From contig NZ_JARVWW010000002.1 of the NCBI RefSeq assembly GCF_029846715.1, positions 1-64,000 on the forward strand: a stretch of 64,000 nt of DNA. The letters run 5' to 3'. The notes under the pieces are model-generated. The model had not been told where the DNA came from. It saw nothing but the letters and a program-made list of their open reading frames with translations, and did not search any database. Source of the stretch: Bradyrhizobium nivariense. GTDB taxonomy: Bacteria > Pseudomonadota > Alphaproteobacteria > Rhizobiales > Xanthobacteraceae. The stretch's first letter is position 1; the number at the start of each line of letters is the position of its first letter. The translations under genes were made by a program, and so were the position numbers. This document shows positions 18,422 through 27,801 of the stretch, piece by piece.

Positions 18422-19597
18422 ATGAAGACGCAAATGACCTTGGCCGCAGCCGCCGTGCTGCTTGGCACCGCGGTGAGCCCTGCCCTCGCCCAGGAGAAGA
18501 TCAAGCTGGGTGTGATCGTGACCCTCTCGGGGCCCGCCGCCGCGCTCGGCCAACAGGTTCGCGACGGCTTTGCGCTCGGGGTGAAGGATCTCGGCGGCAA
18601 GATGGGCGGCCGCGATGTCGAGGTCGTCGTGGTCGACGACGAATTGAAGCCGGATGCAGCGGTAACCAAGGTCAAGGGCCTTCTGGAGCGCGACAAGGTC
18701 GACTTCGTGGTCGGCCCGATCTTCTCCAACATCCTCCAGGCGATCCACCGGCCGGTCACGGAATCGAAAACCTTCCTGATCAGCCCCAATGCCGGCCCGT
18801 CTACTTTTGCCGGCAAGGACTGCAATCCGTTCTTCTATGTGACCTCGTACCAGAACGATCAGGTGCACGAAATCCTCGGCAAGGTCGCGCAGGATCGCGG
18901 CTACAAGCGCATGTACCTGATGGTACCGAACTATCAGGCCGGCAAGGACTCGGTGGCCGGCTTCAAGCTCGACTACAAGGGTGAGATCGTCGAAGAATCC
19001 TACATGCCGCTGAACACGCTGGACTTCCAGCCGGAGCTTTCCAAGATTTCATCGCAGAAGCCGGATGCTCTCTTCACGTTCATGCCCGGCGGTCTCGGGG
19101 TCAATCTCGTCAAGCAATACCGGCAGGCTGGCCTCGCCGACAGCATTCCGGTGCTCTCGGCCTTCACGGTGGATGAATCGACCCTGCCGGCGCAGCAGGA
19201 CGCGGCCGTCGGCATGTTCGGCGGCGCGAACTGGGCACCCAATCTCGACAATCCCCAGAACAAGAAGTTCGTCGCCGCCTACGAAACCGCCTATAGCGGC
19301 GTGCCCGGCACTTACGCCTTCCAGGCGTATGATGCCGCGATGCTGATCGACAGCGCCGTCAAAACCGTGAAGGGCGACCTCTCCAACAAGGACGCGGTCG
19401 GAGCCGCTCTGAAGAAGGCCGACTTCACCTCGCTTCGCGGCGCCTTCAAGTTCAACACCAACGGCTATCCGATCCAGGACTTCTACCTGACCAAGGTCGC
19501 CAAGCGTGCGGACGGCAAATTCCAGACCGAGATCGTCCAGAAGGTCTTCGAGAATTACGGCGACCGCTATGCCAAGGATTGCAAGGCGGCGAACTAA
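18422..19597 (+). CDS. ABC transporter substrate-binding protein, Leu/Ile/Val (Peripla_BP_6) type
   Basis: 391 residues from ATG 18422, preceded by GGGGGA. The signal peptide is residues 1-23, ending ALA-QEKIK. The mature part follows the branched-chain amino-acid-receptor pattern (LGVIVTLSGPAAALGQQVRDGF). No permease or ATPase of this class is nearby, so it is an orphan receptor sharing a transporter from elsewhere. Receptors of this class commonly serve aromatic acids in aromatic-degradation clusters of this lineage, so the pathway substrate is a likely ligand. A cupin gene follows after 30 bp. Confidence 0.9.
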   Translation: MKTQMTLAAAAVLLGTAVSPALAQEKIKLGVIVTLSGPAAALGQQVRDGFALGVKDLGGKMGGRDVEVVVVDDELKPDAAVTKVKGLLERDKVDFVVGPIFSNILQAIHRPVTESKTFLISPNAGPSTFAGKDCNPFFYVTSYQNDQVHEILGKVAQDRGYKRMYLMVPNYQAGKDSVAGFKLDYKGEIVEESYMPLNTLDFQPELSKISSQKPDALFTFMPGGLGVNLVKQYRQAGLADSIPVLSAFTVDESTLPAQQDAAVGMFGGANWAPNLDNPQNKKFVAAYETAYSGVPGTYAFQAYDAAMLIDSAVKTVKGDLSNKDAVGAALKKADFTSLRGAFKFNTNGYPIQDFYLTKVAKRADGKFQTEIVQKVFENYGDRYAKDCKAAN

Positions 19598-19627
19598 GGC
19601 TGCGCGTCGCGTTAAGGGAGGACAGCA

Positions 19628-20083
19628 ATGAAGAGCGAAATCACCGGCATCACGCGGGCCAATGAGGGGATCCAGGGCATTTCCTGGAATATCCTCGGCC
19701 AGACCTACGTGCCGAAGAGCAATACCGAGCACAGTTTTTCCTGGCATGCGACCCTGCCGCCTGGAACATTCGTGCCGCCGCACATTCATCCCGACCAGGA
19801 TGAGTATCTCTACATGCTGGAGGGCAAGCTCGATTTCATGCTCGGCAATTCCGAGTCGCAGGCAACCGCGGGTGACCTGATCCGGCTCGGCATGGGCGTG
19901 CCGCACGGCATCTTCAACAAATCGGAGCAGACCGCAAAAGTGCTGTTCTGGGTCTCGCCGACCCGCAAGCTGTTCGACCTGTTCTGGGGTCTTCACAACA
20001 TGAAGGAACAGAAGCCGGAGGACGTGGTGGCGATGGCGGCCGAGTTCAATATCCACTTCCTGCCGCCGCCTCCCGGCGGCTAG
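19628..20083 (+). CDS. Cupin-domain protein
   Basis: 151 residues with one cupin barrel. Motif 1 is PPHIHPDQDEYLYMLEGKLD (His/His/Glu metal ligands) and motif 2 lies around the GMGVPHG region with a third His. A small metal-binding protein that might be an isomerase, a dioxygenase-like enzyme or a ligand sensor. It probably shares an operon with the binding protein. Its end faces the FAD monooxygenase gene convergently. Confidence 0.8.
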   Translation: MKSEITGITRANEGIQGISWNILGQTYVPKSNTEHSFSWHATLPPGTFVPPHIHPDQDEYLYMLEGKLDFMLGNSESQATAGDLIRLGMGVPHGIFNKSEQTAKVLFWVSPTRKLFDLFWGLHNMKEQKPEDVVAMAAEFNIHFLPPPPGG

Positions 20084-20092
20084 CAGCGCATC

Positions 20093-21343
20093 TTAAGCGC
20101 GCACCGCCGCCAGTCCCGGCACTGCGGCGAAGCCGGCCTTGGTGGCATAGCCGCGCACGATGGCCTCGCGCTGGGAATAGCTCAGCACGTTGTCGACATT
20201 GTCGAAACCGTCAGGCGCGAGCTGCTCGACCGCGTCGATGACGCCCTCGGGGCCGCCGCGCCGGTTGGAACGGACGATGTCCGCGGTCATTGGCAGGCGC
20301 TTTTTCTCGTATTCAAGCAACGCCTGGCGCGGATGCTCGGCGCGCACCAGCGCGTCGGCGAGGCAGCGCGCATCGAGGATCGCCTGCGAGGCGCCATTGG
20401 AGCCGACCGGATACATCGGATGTGCGGCATCGCCGAGCAGCGTGACGCGCCCGGACGACCAATAGGGCAACGGATCGCGGTCGCAGGTCGGATACTCGTA
20501 GAATTCGGGCGTTGCCGAGATCAGGCTCTTCACGTCGATGTATGGCACCGAAAAGCGCGCCACATGCGGCATCAGCTCCTCGCGCCGGCCCGGCCGCGAC
20601 CAGTCTTCCTTCCGCGGCGGCGGGGCATTGCCCTCGCCGACCTTCACCAGCACCGCCCAGTTGGTGAGACGGCTCGCCGGGCTCGATCCCTCCGCGATCG
20701 GATAGATCACCACCTTGGCGTTGAGGCCACCGGCGACGATCATCGACTTGCCGGTGAGGAACAGCGGCCAATCCCGCGCACCGCGCCACAGCATCAGGCC
20801 ATTCCAGCACGGCGGTCCCTCGCTCGGGAACAGCGTGTCGCGGACCCGCGAATGGATGCCGTCGGCCCCAATCAGAATGTCGCCGCGCGCCGTGTGGATG
20901 TGCGCGCCTGAGCGGTCGAAGAAGTAAGCGGTGACGCCGCCCTCGTCCTGCGTGAAGGCGCCGAGGCGGCAGCCGGTGTGGATTGCCTCCGGCCCGAGCC
21001 GCTCCTCGACGGCCCGATGGATGACGCTCTGAAGGCGGCCGCGGTGGATCGAGAATTGCGGCACGTCGTGGCCGGCGTCGATGCCGCGGGCCTCGCGCCA
21101 GACCTCCTGGCCGTGACGGTTGAGGTAATAGAGCTGGTCGGTGCGGATCGCGACATCGTCAAGCTGCTGGAGCAGACCGAGGCCCGCCAGCTCACGCATG
21201 GCATGCGGCAACGTGTTGATGCCGACGCCAAGCTCGCGGATGGTGTCGGACTGCTCGAAAATCTCGCAAGCCAGGCCACGCGAGCGCAGCATCAATGCGG
21301 TGGTGAGACCACCGATACCGCCACCGACGATAATCGCCTTCAT
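20093..21343 (-). CDS. FAD-dependent aromatic monooxygenase (salicylate/3-hydroxybenzoate hydroxylase-like)
   Basis: 416 residues from the ATG at 21343, where the Rossmann motif starts at once (MKAIIVGGGIGGL); the longer in-frame start adds 23 non-homologous residues. Other class A flavin-hydroxylase motifs are GADGIHSRVRD and GDAAHPMYPVGSNGASQ. It probably uses NAD(P)H and O2 to hydroxylate a small aromatic. It lies 55 bp downstream of the aryl-CoA monooxygenase/reductase gene, same strand, so likely one operon. It may funnel a related aromatic into the pathway. Confidence 0.85.
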   Translation of the reverse strand: MKAIIVGGGIGGLTTALMLRSRGLACEIFEQSDTIRELGVGINTLPHAMRELAGLGLLQQLDDVAIRTDQLYYLNRHGQEVWREARGIDAGHDVPQFSIHRGRLQSVIHRAVEERLGPEAIHTGCRLGAFTQDEGGVTAYFFDRSGAHIHTARGDILIGADGIHSRVRDTLFPSEGPPCWNGLMLWRGARDWPLFLTGKSMIVAGGLNAKVVIYPIAEGSSPASRLTNWAVLVKVGEGNAPPPRKEDWSRPGRREELMPHVARFSVPYIDVKSLISATPEFYEYPTCDRDPLPYWSSGRVTLLGDAAHPMYPVGSNGASQAILDARCLADALVRAEHPRQALLEYEKKRLPMTADIVRSNRRGGPEGVIDAVEQLAPDGFDNVDNVLSYSQREAIVRGYATKAGFAAVPGLAAVRA

Positions 21344-21398
21344 CGCCCTCACTCCACTCGATACACACCAGGCAATGCGGCTAAATTCGCACGGGCGG

Positions 21399-23750
21399 TC
21401 ACTCGGCCGCAAGCGGCTTTGTCGCCTCCGCCTTGAGCTCGGCCCGGGTCTTGGGCTTAGCCTTAATTCTCAGCTCCTCGAGATCCTGCCGGTCGCGCAC
21501 GCTGTTGCGGAAAATCTGATCTTTTCCGGGAAGATATTGCGGCGGGCAGAACGCGTCGCCCGCTCCGTACCAGGCCGCCGCCCTCATGGTGAAGAAGGGA
21601 TCGACCAGGTGCGGCCGACCGAGCGCGACGAGGTCCGCCCGGCCGGCGGCCAGGATGGTGTTGGCCTGGTCCGCCGTCGTGATGTTGCCGACGCACATGG
21701 TGGCCACCCGCGCCTCGTTGCGGACCTGGTCAGAGAACGGCGTCTGGAACATGCGGCCGTAGATCGGCTGCGCATCGCGCACGGTCTGACCGGTCGAGAC
21801 ATCGACGAGATCGACGCCGGCTTCGGCAAAAGCCCGCGCGATCTCCACCGCATCGTCGCCGCCGATACCACCTTCGGCCCAGTCGGTCGCGGAAATGCGC
21901 ACCGACATCGGCTTGTGCGACGGCCACACGGCCCGCAGCGCCTCGAAGATTTCGAGCGGAAAACGCAGGCGATTTTCGAGCGAGCCGCCGAAATCGTCAG
22001 TACGCGTATTCGTCAGCGGCGAGATGAAGCTCGCAAGCAGATAGCCGTGGGCGCAGTGCAGTTCGAGCATGTCGAAGCCGCAGCGTTCGCCTCGCTCGGC
22101 CGCCGCGACGAAGGCGTCCCTCACCGCATCCATGCCGGCGCGATCGAGCTCGCGCGGAACCTGGCTGTCGGGGAAATAGGGCAGCGGCGATGCGGAAAAG
22201 ACCTCCCAGCCGCCTTCGTCCAGCGGCCGATCCATGCCATCCCACATCAGCTTGGTCGCACCCTTCCGCCCGGCGTGCCCCAATTGCAGGCAGATTTTTG
22301 CGACAGAATTGGCATGGACGAAATCCACAATGCGCCGCCAGGACGCCTCCTGCTCGTCATTCCACAATCCTGCGCAACCCGGCGTGATGCGGGCGTCGCG
22401 AGCAACGCAGGTCATCTCCGTGAAGATCAGGCCGGCACCGCCGATCGCGCGCGACCCGTAATGCACCAGGTGGAAATCGGTCGGCACGCCCTCCTTCGCC
22501 GAATACATGCACATCGGTGACACCACGGCGCGATTGGCGATCTCCATCTCGCGCAGCCGGAATGGCTGGAACAGCGGCACCATCGGCTTGTTGGTGTCGA
22601 CTTCAAAACCGCTGTCACGAACACGCCTGGCAAACGATCTCTCGACCTCCGCCACGAAGTCAGGAGCGCGGAGTTTCAGATTGTCATAGGTGATCGCCTT
22701 CGCGCGCGTCATCACGCCGAAGGCGAACTGCACGGGGTCAAAATCCCAGAAGCGGTCGACATGCTCGAACCAGACCAGCGAGACGTCAGCGGCGTGCTGC
22801 GTCTTCTCGACCTCCTCACGCCGCCCGTGCTCATAGAGATCGAGCGCCGCCTTGATGCCGGGCGCCTTCTCCATCGCCTCGGCCAGCGCGATCGCGTCTT
22901 CCATTGCGAGCTTGGTGCCCGAGCCGATCGAGAAATGCGCGCTCGCCTTGGCGTCGCCGAGCAGGACCATGTTGTCCTTGACCCAGCGCTTGCTGCGGAT
23001 CATCGGGAAATTGCGCCACATCGAGCGGTTGGTGCGCAGTTGATGCCCATCGAGGAACCAACCGAAGATCTCAGCCATCCGCGCGGCGGACTGAGTCTCG
23101 TTCAGACCCGTCAGTCCCGCGCGCTCGAACGTCTCCGGATCTGTCTCAAAAATCCAGGTCGAGTGCCCGGCTTCATATTGATAGGCATGGGCGATGAACG
23201 GCCCCCACTCCGTCTCCTGGAAGATGAAGGTGAAGGCATCCAGCGGCTTGGTCGAGCCCATCCAGGCGAACTTGTTGGTACGGAGGTCGACTTCCGGCTC
23301 GAAATGATCGACGTATTTCTCACGGAAACGACTGTTGACGCCGTCCGCGAGCAGAATGAGATCAGCATCGGCGAAGCGGGACTCGTCGTCGACGTCCGCT
23401 TCGAAATGCAAGACGACGCCAAGCTCGCGCGCCCGCTCCTGCAGGATCAGGAGCAGTTTTTGCCGCGAGCAGCCACAAAAGCCGTTGCCGCCGACCCGAT
23501 GGACCGTTCCGCGGAAGTGCACGGCGATGTCATCCCAGTAGGCAAATTCCTGGGTGATACGGCGATAGCTCGGAAGATCGTGCTTCTCGAAATTATCCAG
23601 CGTGGCATCTGAGAACACCACGCCGAAGCCGAAGGTGTCGTCGGCGCGGTTGCGCTCGTACACCGTGATCTCAGCGCTCGGCCGCTGCTTCCTAAGCAGG
23701 ATTGCAGCGTAGAGACCCGCAGGTCCGCCACCGATGATCGCGACTTTCAT
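21399..23750 (-). CDS. Bifunctional aryl-CoA monooxygenase / OYE-type reductase (2-aminobenzoyl-CoA or salicylyl-CoA 5-hydroxylase type)
   Basis: 783 residues in two parts. Residues 1-~390 are an FAD monooxygenase ([18 protein letters not shown]; later [19 protein letters not shown]). Residues ~395-770 are an Old Yellow Enzyme-type FMN reductase ([45 protein letters not shown]). This order and length match 2-aminobenzoyl-CoA monooxygenase/reductase of Azoarcus evansii and the related salicylyl-CoA 5-hydroxylases. The enzyme hydroxylates the ring at C5 and, in the anthranilate case, also reduces it so that beta-oxidation can follow. Operator D lies 31 bp upstream. Confidence 0.88.
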   Translation of the reverse strand: MKVAIIGGGPAGLYAAILLRKQRPSAEITVYERNRADDTFGFGVVFSDATLDNFEKHDLPSYRRITQEFAYWDDIAVHFRGTVHRVGGNGFCGCSRQKLLLILQERARELGVVLHFEADVDDESRFADADLILLADGVNSRFREKYVDHFEPEVDLRTNKFAWMGSTKPLDAFTFIFQETEWGPFIAHAYQYEAGHSTWIFETDPETFERAGLTGLNETQSAARMAEIFGWFLDGHQLRTNRSMWRNFPMIRSKRWVKDNMVLLGDAKASAHFSIGSGTKLAMEDAIALAEAMEKAPGIKAALDLYEHGRREEVEKTQHAADVSLVWFEHVDRFWDFDPVQFAFGVMTRAKAITYDNLKLRAPDFVAEVERSFARRVRDSGFEVDTNKPMVPLFQPFRLREMEIANRAVVSPMCMYSAKEGVPTDFHLVHYGSRAIGGAGLIFTEMTCVARDARITPGCAGLWNDEQEASWRRIVDFVHANSVAKICLQLGHAGRKGATKLMWDGMDRPLDEGGWEVFSASPLPYFPDSQVPRELDRAGMDAVRDAFVAAAERGERCGFDMLELHCAHGYLLASFISPLTNTRTDDFGGSLENRLRFPLEIFEALRAVWPSHKPMSVRISATDWAEGGIGGDDAVEIARAFAEAGVDLVDVSTGQTVRDAQPIYGRMFQTPFSDQVRNEARVATMCVGNITTADQANTILAAGRADLVALGRPHLVDPFFTMRAAAWYGAGDAFCPPQYLPGKDQIFRNSVRDRQDLEELRIKAKPKTRAELKAEATKPLAAE

Positions 23751-23780
23751 GGGAGCCTCGCCAATTCAACCCGCCAAAAC

Positions 23781-23798
23781 TATTTTAAGCCTAAAATA
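23781..23798. promoter_or_regulatory. Putative MarR operator, site D (best palindrome)
   Basis: TATTTTAAGCCTAAAATA: arms TATTTTA/TAAAATA match perfectly, with only the central bases asymmetric. It sits 31 bp before the monooxygenase/reductase start codon, where it would overlap the promoter. Confidence 0.7.
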
Positions 23799-23844
23799 AT
23801 TTCGCGCAAGTCCCCATTGCAGCAGGCTGCCGGCAAAGTCCGAC

Positions 23845-24681
23845 TTAGTCGCCCCTGAAGACCGGCTTGACCTTGTTGGCGAAGGCCTCGAAGGCCCGTT
23901 CGAAATCGGCCGTCGTCATGCACAGGGCTTGTGCAACAGCTTCCGCCTCGATCGCTTCATCCACCGACATCGCCCATTCCATGGCCAGCATCCGCTTGGT
24001 CATGGTGTTGGCGAAAGTCGGCCCCTCCGCGATCTGCTTGGCCAGCACTTGTGCCTGGGGCAGCACCTGCTCCGGCGTGACGAGGCGGCTGAAGAAGCCC
24101 CAGCGCTCGCCCTCTTCCGCGGTCATGAACCGGCCGGTGTAGAGCAATTCGGAGGCGCGGGACTGTCCGATGATCCGCGGCAGGATTGCGCACGCACCCA
24201 TGTCACAACCGGCAAGGCCCACCTTGTTGAAGAGGAATGCGACCTTGGCCCCGCTCGCCGCAAGCCGCATGTCCGACGCCATGGCGATGATCGCGCCCGC
24301 GCCGGCGCAGATGCCCTCGACGGCGGCAACGATCGGTTGCGGGCATGCCCGCATCGCCTTGACGAGGTCGCCGGTCATCCGCGTAAACGCCGTCAGCCCC
24401 TTGGTGTCCATCTTCACGAGCGGACCGATGATCTCGAACACATCGCCGCCGGACGAAAAATTGGCACCGGCACCCGTGACGACGATGGACTTGACCGCAT
24501 CGTCGAACGCGCAGGCCCGGAAGAAGTCGGTGAGCTCGCGATAGCTCTCGAAGGTCAGCGGATTCTTCCGTTCGGGACGATTGAGCGTGACTGTCGCAAC
24601 ACCGTCGACCACGGCCAGCAGGAAGTGCTGCGGCGAATAGTCCGCGAGCGGTAAGGTCACGGGATTGGCTGGCCTGCTCAT
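23845..24681 (-). CDS. Enoyl-CoA hydratase/isomerase family protein
   Basis: 278 residues, crotonase fold. The oxyanion-hole segments are [15 protein letters not shown] and [15 protein letters not shown]. The residue after AGAGA is Ile-Ile rather than a classical catalytic Glu, while [16 protein letters not shown] follows the family. It acts on a CoA thioester: hydration, isomerisation or ring C-C hydrolysis. It is 41 bp downstream of an SDR gene in the same direction, so an SDR-ECH operon for the beta-oxidation phase is likely. Confidence 0.85.
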   Translation of the reverse strand: MSRPANPVTLPLADYSPQHFLLAVVDGVATVTLNRPERKNPLTFESYRELTDFFRACAFDDAVKSIVVTGAGANFSSGGDVFEIIGPLVKMDTKGLTAFTRMTGDLVKAMRACPQPIVAAVEGICAGAGAIIAMASDMRLAASGAKVAFLFNKVGLAGCDMGACAILPRIIGQSRASELLYTGRFMTAEEGERWGFFSRLVTPEQVLPQAQVLAKQIAEGPTFANTMTKRMLAMEWAMSVDEAIEAEAVAQALCMTTADFERAFEAFANKVKPVFRGD

Positions 24682-24722
24682 GCGATCTCCTTAGCTTCCT
24701 TGTTCCGCGCCCGCCATGCGCG

Positions 24723-25484
24723 CTAAATCTCACCACCGGCAACAGCGATCGCCTGTCCGGTGATTGCACCGGCGCCCTCGCCGCACAGCCAGAGCACGGC
24801 ATCCGCGACCTCCCGAGGAGAGATCAGCCGCCCCTGCGGATTATGTTTCGCGAGCTCGGCGATCGCCTGCTCGCGGCTACGCCCCGTCTTTTTCATGATG
24901 TTCTCGATGCTGCCGGCGACCAGATCGGTGTCGGTGAAGCCGGGACACACCGCGTTTACGGTCACGCTGCTGCCAGCCATCTCGATAGCAAGGGAACGCA
25001 CGAGACCGACCACAGCGTGCTTGGCCGCAGTGTACGCGCTGACATAGGCATAGCCCTTGAGCCCCGCCGTCGACGCGATCGCGACGATACGGCCATAGGG
25101 ACGATCCCTCATCCCCGGCAGCACACCGCTGATAGCATGGACCACGCCCATGAAATTGACGTCCATCATGCGCGCGAACAGGGCGCTGTCGGATTTGGAG
25201 AACGGCGCGGACTCGGCACTTCCCGCGTTGGCGATCAGAATATCGATCGGCTGCCGCGCACTCGCTTCAGCGATGGCGACTTTCAATGAGGTTTCGTCCG
25301 AGACGTCGGCAACGGCCACAAAATGCGCGGCCCCTGCGCTGACGACCTCTTCAAGCGTCGCAGCGTTCCGGCCAAGGACGGTCACCGTCGCACCGGCCTC
25401 GACGAGCGCTGCTGCGATGGCGCGACCGATGCCGCGACCGCCACCGGTCACCAGCGCGTGCGGCGAATGCGGTAATCCGGACAT
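24723..25484 (-). CDS. SDR-family 3-hydroxyacyl-CoA-type dehydrogenase
   Basis: 253 residues from MSGLPH; the in-frame ATG 18 bp earlier is less likely. Cofactor motif TGGGRGIG, structural motif IANAGSAE, active-site Tyr/Lys in YVSAYTAAKHA, and PGFTDTDL after the catalytic region. NAD(P)-dependent oxidoreductase, probably for a hydroxy- or oxo-acyl-CoA intermediate given the enoyl-CoA hydratase next to it. Operator site E is 40 bp upstream. Confidence 0.87.
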   Translation of the reverse strand: MSGLPHSPHALVTGGGRGIGRAIAAALVEAGATVTVLGRNAATLEEVVSAGAAHFVAVADVSDETSLKVAIAEASARQPIDILIANAGSAESAPFSKSDSALFARMMDVNFMGVVHAISGVLPGMRDRPYGRIVAIASTAGLKGYAYVSAYTAAKHAVVGLVRSLAIEMAGSSVTVNAVCPGFTDTDLVAGSIENIMKKTGRSREQAIAELAKHNPQGRLISPREVADAVLWLCGEGAGAITGQAIAVAGGEI

Positions 25485-25524
25485 GCACTGGCTCCCTTGC
25501 AATCTGCTGATCGCTCTCTCGATA

Positions 25525-25542
25525 TATTTTAACCTTCAAACT
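25525..25542. promoter_or_regulatory. Putative MarR operator, site E (upstream of SDR-ECH operon)
   Basis: TATTTTAACCTTCAAACT, a degenerate relative of site D. It lies 40 bp before the SDR start in the divergent gap shared with the five-gene operon. Confidence 0.5.
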
Positions 25543-25605
25543 TTTGCAAACAAAGGTCGACTTGGCACCGCAAGCGGATGCACGCCGAAAGACCGGCCCG
25601 AAAAT

Positions 25606-25623
25606 TGCTTTAAGTATAAAATT
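25606..25623. promoter_or_regulatory. Putative MarR operator, site F (upstream of the five-gene operon)
   Basis: TGCTTTAAGTATAAAATT, close to the TTTAAGCATAAA pattern. It lies 59 bp before the alpha/beta hydrolase start. Confidence 0.55.
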
Positions 25624-25682
25624 ATCTCTTCCCATCCCTCACAGGCCTGTTAGCATCGAAGGGCCAAGCAAAAGGATGTCGC

Positions 25683-26513
25683 GTGTCGCAGCCTGCGCCA
25701 ATGATAACAAAGGACGGCCGCTTCGCCTATGAAGCCGCGGGCGATCCGGGCGCGACACCTCTGATTTTCCTGCATGGCATCGGCGGTGCGGCACGGGCCT
25801 GGCGGCAGCAGCTTGCCACATTCGGCGACCGCTTCCACGCGATTGCATGGGACATGCCCGGCTATGGCGGATCGGCGCCGCTCGCCAGCGTCAGCATCGC
25901 TGCCCTGGCGGATGCGCTTCAGCGATTCATCGAGCAGCTTGGTGCGAGCAGGCCAATTCTGGTCGGCCATTCCATCGGCGGCATGATCGTCCAGAAATGG
26001 CTGGTGCAATCCCCAAAACTGGCGCGCGCGGTCGTGCTGGCGCAGACCAGCCCGGCCTTCGGCAAGGCCGACGGCGATTGGCAGAAATCGTTTATCGCCG
26101 CACGGCTCGGGCCGCTCGATCGAGGGGAGACGATGAAGTCGCTGGCGCCCTCTCTGGTGAAGGAACTCGTGGGCGACGATCCTGATCCCAGGGGGATGGA
26201 GCTCGCTCGCGAGTGCATGGGTAGCGTACCCCAGGCAAGTTATCGCGCCATGATGCTGGCCTTGATCGGGTTCGATCAGCGGGCCACGCTCAAGGACATT
26301 TCCATCCCGACGCTGCTGCTGTCCGGCTCCAAGGACAACAACGCGCCTGCGCCTATGATGGCGAAGACGGCGACCCACATTCCCTCGGCTGAATATGTCG
26401 AACTCGACGCTGTCGGCCATCTCGCCAACCTCGAACGCCCAGATGCCTTTGACGAGGCCCTCGGCCGGTTCCTGGACTCCGTCGCGACCAAAACACGGGT
26501 GACTGCGCAATGA
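25683..26513 (+). CDS. Alpha/beta-fold hydrolase
   Basis: 276 residues with a GTG start. Oxyanion segment FLHGIGG, nucleophile elbow GHSIGGM (Ser), acid Asp in SGSKDNNAPAP, and catalytic His in DAVGHLANLE. It resembles enol-lactonase and ring-fission-product hydrolases. First gene of a tight plus-strand operon: it overlaps the next gene by 4 nt. It could open a ring, cleave a C-C bond or release CoA; the choice cannot be made from sequence. Confidence 0.87.
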   Translation: MSQPAPMITKDGRFAYEAAGDPGATPLIFLHGIGGAARAWRQQLATFGDRFHAIAWDMPGYGGSAPLASVSIAALADALQRFIEQLGASRPILVGHSIGGMIVQKWLVQSPKLARAVVLAQTSPAFGKADGDWQKSFIAARLGPLDRGETMKSLAPSLVKELVGDDPDPRGMELARECMGSVPQASYRAMMLALIGFDQRATLKDISIPTLLLSGSKDNNAPAPMMAKTATHIPSAEYVELDAVGHLANLERPDAFDEALGRFLDSVATKTRVTAQ

Positions 26514-27799
26514 CCATGCAAGTCAGCCAGACCATTGGCACGACCGACAAGGTCGTGCTCGATCCGCCCATCTTCGATCCCGTCGCGTTCCGCTTGAGCG
26601 ACGAACAGGCCCGCATCATCACGCGGGCGCGCGAAATCGGCCAGAGCGTGTTCGCCGGTCGCGCCGCGGCCTACGATCGCGAGGCGATCTTCCCGACCGA
26701 GAATTATCGCGACCTGCATCGCGTCGGCCTGCTCGGCATTGCCGTTCCCAAGAAGCACGGCGGACTCGGCGCGAACTACCAGACCTACGCCTTGGCGGCA
26801 GCCGAAATCGGCCGCTATTGCGGCGCAACGGCGCTCACCTGGAACATGCATGTCTGCTCGACCCTGTGGTCGGGCCCGCTCGCCGACGATCTCGACATGG
26901 ATGCAGAGGCCCGCGCGGAACACGAGCGGAGGCGCGCCGTCCACTACAAGCGCATCGTCGAGGACGGCGCCATCTATTCGCAGCCCTTCTCGGAGGGTGG
27001 TGCGGCAGCGGCAGGCGGCGTCGCTTTCGGCACGGAAGCAAAACCGGTCGAGGGTGGCTGGATCGTCAACGGCAAGAAGATCTTTGCATCGCTCGCCGGC
27101 CACGCCGACTATTACGGCGTGCTCTGCACCGAGATCGAGGAAGGCGCGAAGGCCTCGCGCCGCAACACGCTTTACCTCGCCATCCCCTCAAAATCGGAAG
27201 GCGTTTCGGTCGTCGGCGACTGGGATCCGCTCGGCATGCGCGGCACGGTCTCGCGCACGCTGCTGTTCAAGGACGTGTTTGTGCCGCGAGATTCAGCGCT
27301 GATGCCGCGGGGCATCTATTTCCAGGCCGCGATGCGCTGGCCGCACATGTTCCTGACGCTGTCGCCGACCTATATGGGCCTCGCTCAAGCAGCCTATGAC
27401 TTCACCGTGCGATATCTGCGCGGCGAAGTACCGGGCATGCCGCCGGTCAAGCGCAGGATGTATCCGACCAAGCAAATTGCGGTCGCGCAGATGCAGATCA
27501 AGCTCGAGCAGACCAAGGCGATCTGGTTTCAGGCTGTCACCGAGGCGCGCGCCAATCCGAGCAAGGAGCAGGTATTGCGCGCCTATGCCGCGCAATATTC
27601 GGTGATGGAGGGCGCCAATGAGCTCGCGGCGCTCGCGATCCGCACCTGCGGCGGCCAGGCCATGCTTCGATCGCTGCCGCTGGAGCGAATCTACCGCGAC
27701 AGCCGCTGCGGTTCGCTGATGCTGCCCTGGACAGCCGAGCTCTGCCTCGATCGCATCGGCCGCGAGGCGCTGTACGAGGCCGGCGAAACGGACGACTGA
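26510..27799 (+). CDS. Acyl-CoA dehydrogenase-family flavoprotein lacking the usual catalytic Glu motif
   Basis: 429 residues with the ACAD three-domain layout: N-terminal helices, beta-domain (GGWIVNGKKIFASLAGHADYY, LGMRGTVSRTLLF), and C-terminal helices (RTCGGQAMLRSLPLERIYRD). Where many ACADs have Y-E-G-T near the C-terminus, this protein has MLPWTAE, so the common catalytic base is absent. It may oxidise an unusual CoA ester or use a base elsewhere, as isovaleryl-CoA dehydrogenase does. ATGA overlap with the hydrolase before it and a 2-nt gap to the ligase after it. Confidence 0.83.
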   Translation: MTMQVSQTIGTTDKVVLDPPIFDPVAFRLSDEQARIITRAREIGQSVFAGRAAAYDREAIFPTENYRDLHRVGLLGIAVPKKHGGLGANYQTYALAAAEIGRYCGATALTWNMHVCSTLWSGPLADDLDMDAEARAEHERRRAVHYKRIVEDGAIYSQPFSEGGAAAAGGVAFGTEAKPVEGGWIVNGKKIFASLAGHADYYGVLCTEIEEGAKASRRNTLYLAIPSKSEGVSVVGDWDPLGMRGTVSRTLLFKDVFVPRDSALMPRGIYFQAAMRWPHMFLTLSPTYMGLAQAAYDFTVRYLRGEVPGMPPVKRRMYPTKQIAVAQMQIKLEQTKAIWFQAVTEARANPSKEQVLRAYAAQYSVMEGANELAALAIRTCGGQAMLRSLPLERIYRDSRCGSLMLPWTAELCLDRIGREALYEAGETDD

Positions 27800-27801
27800 C
27801 G

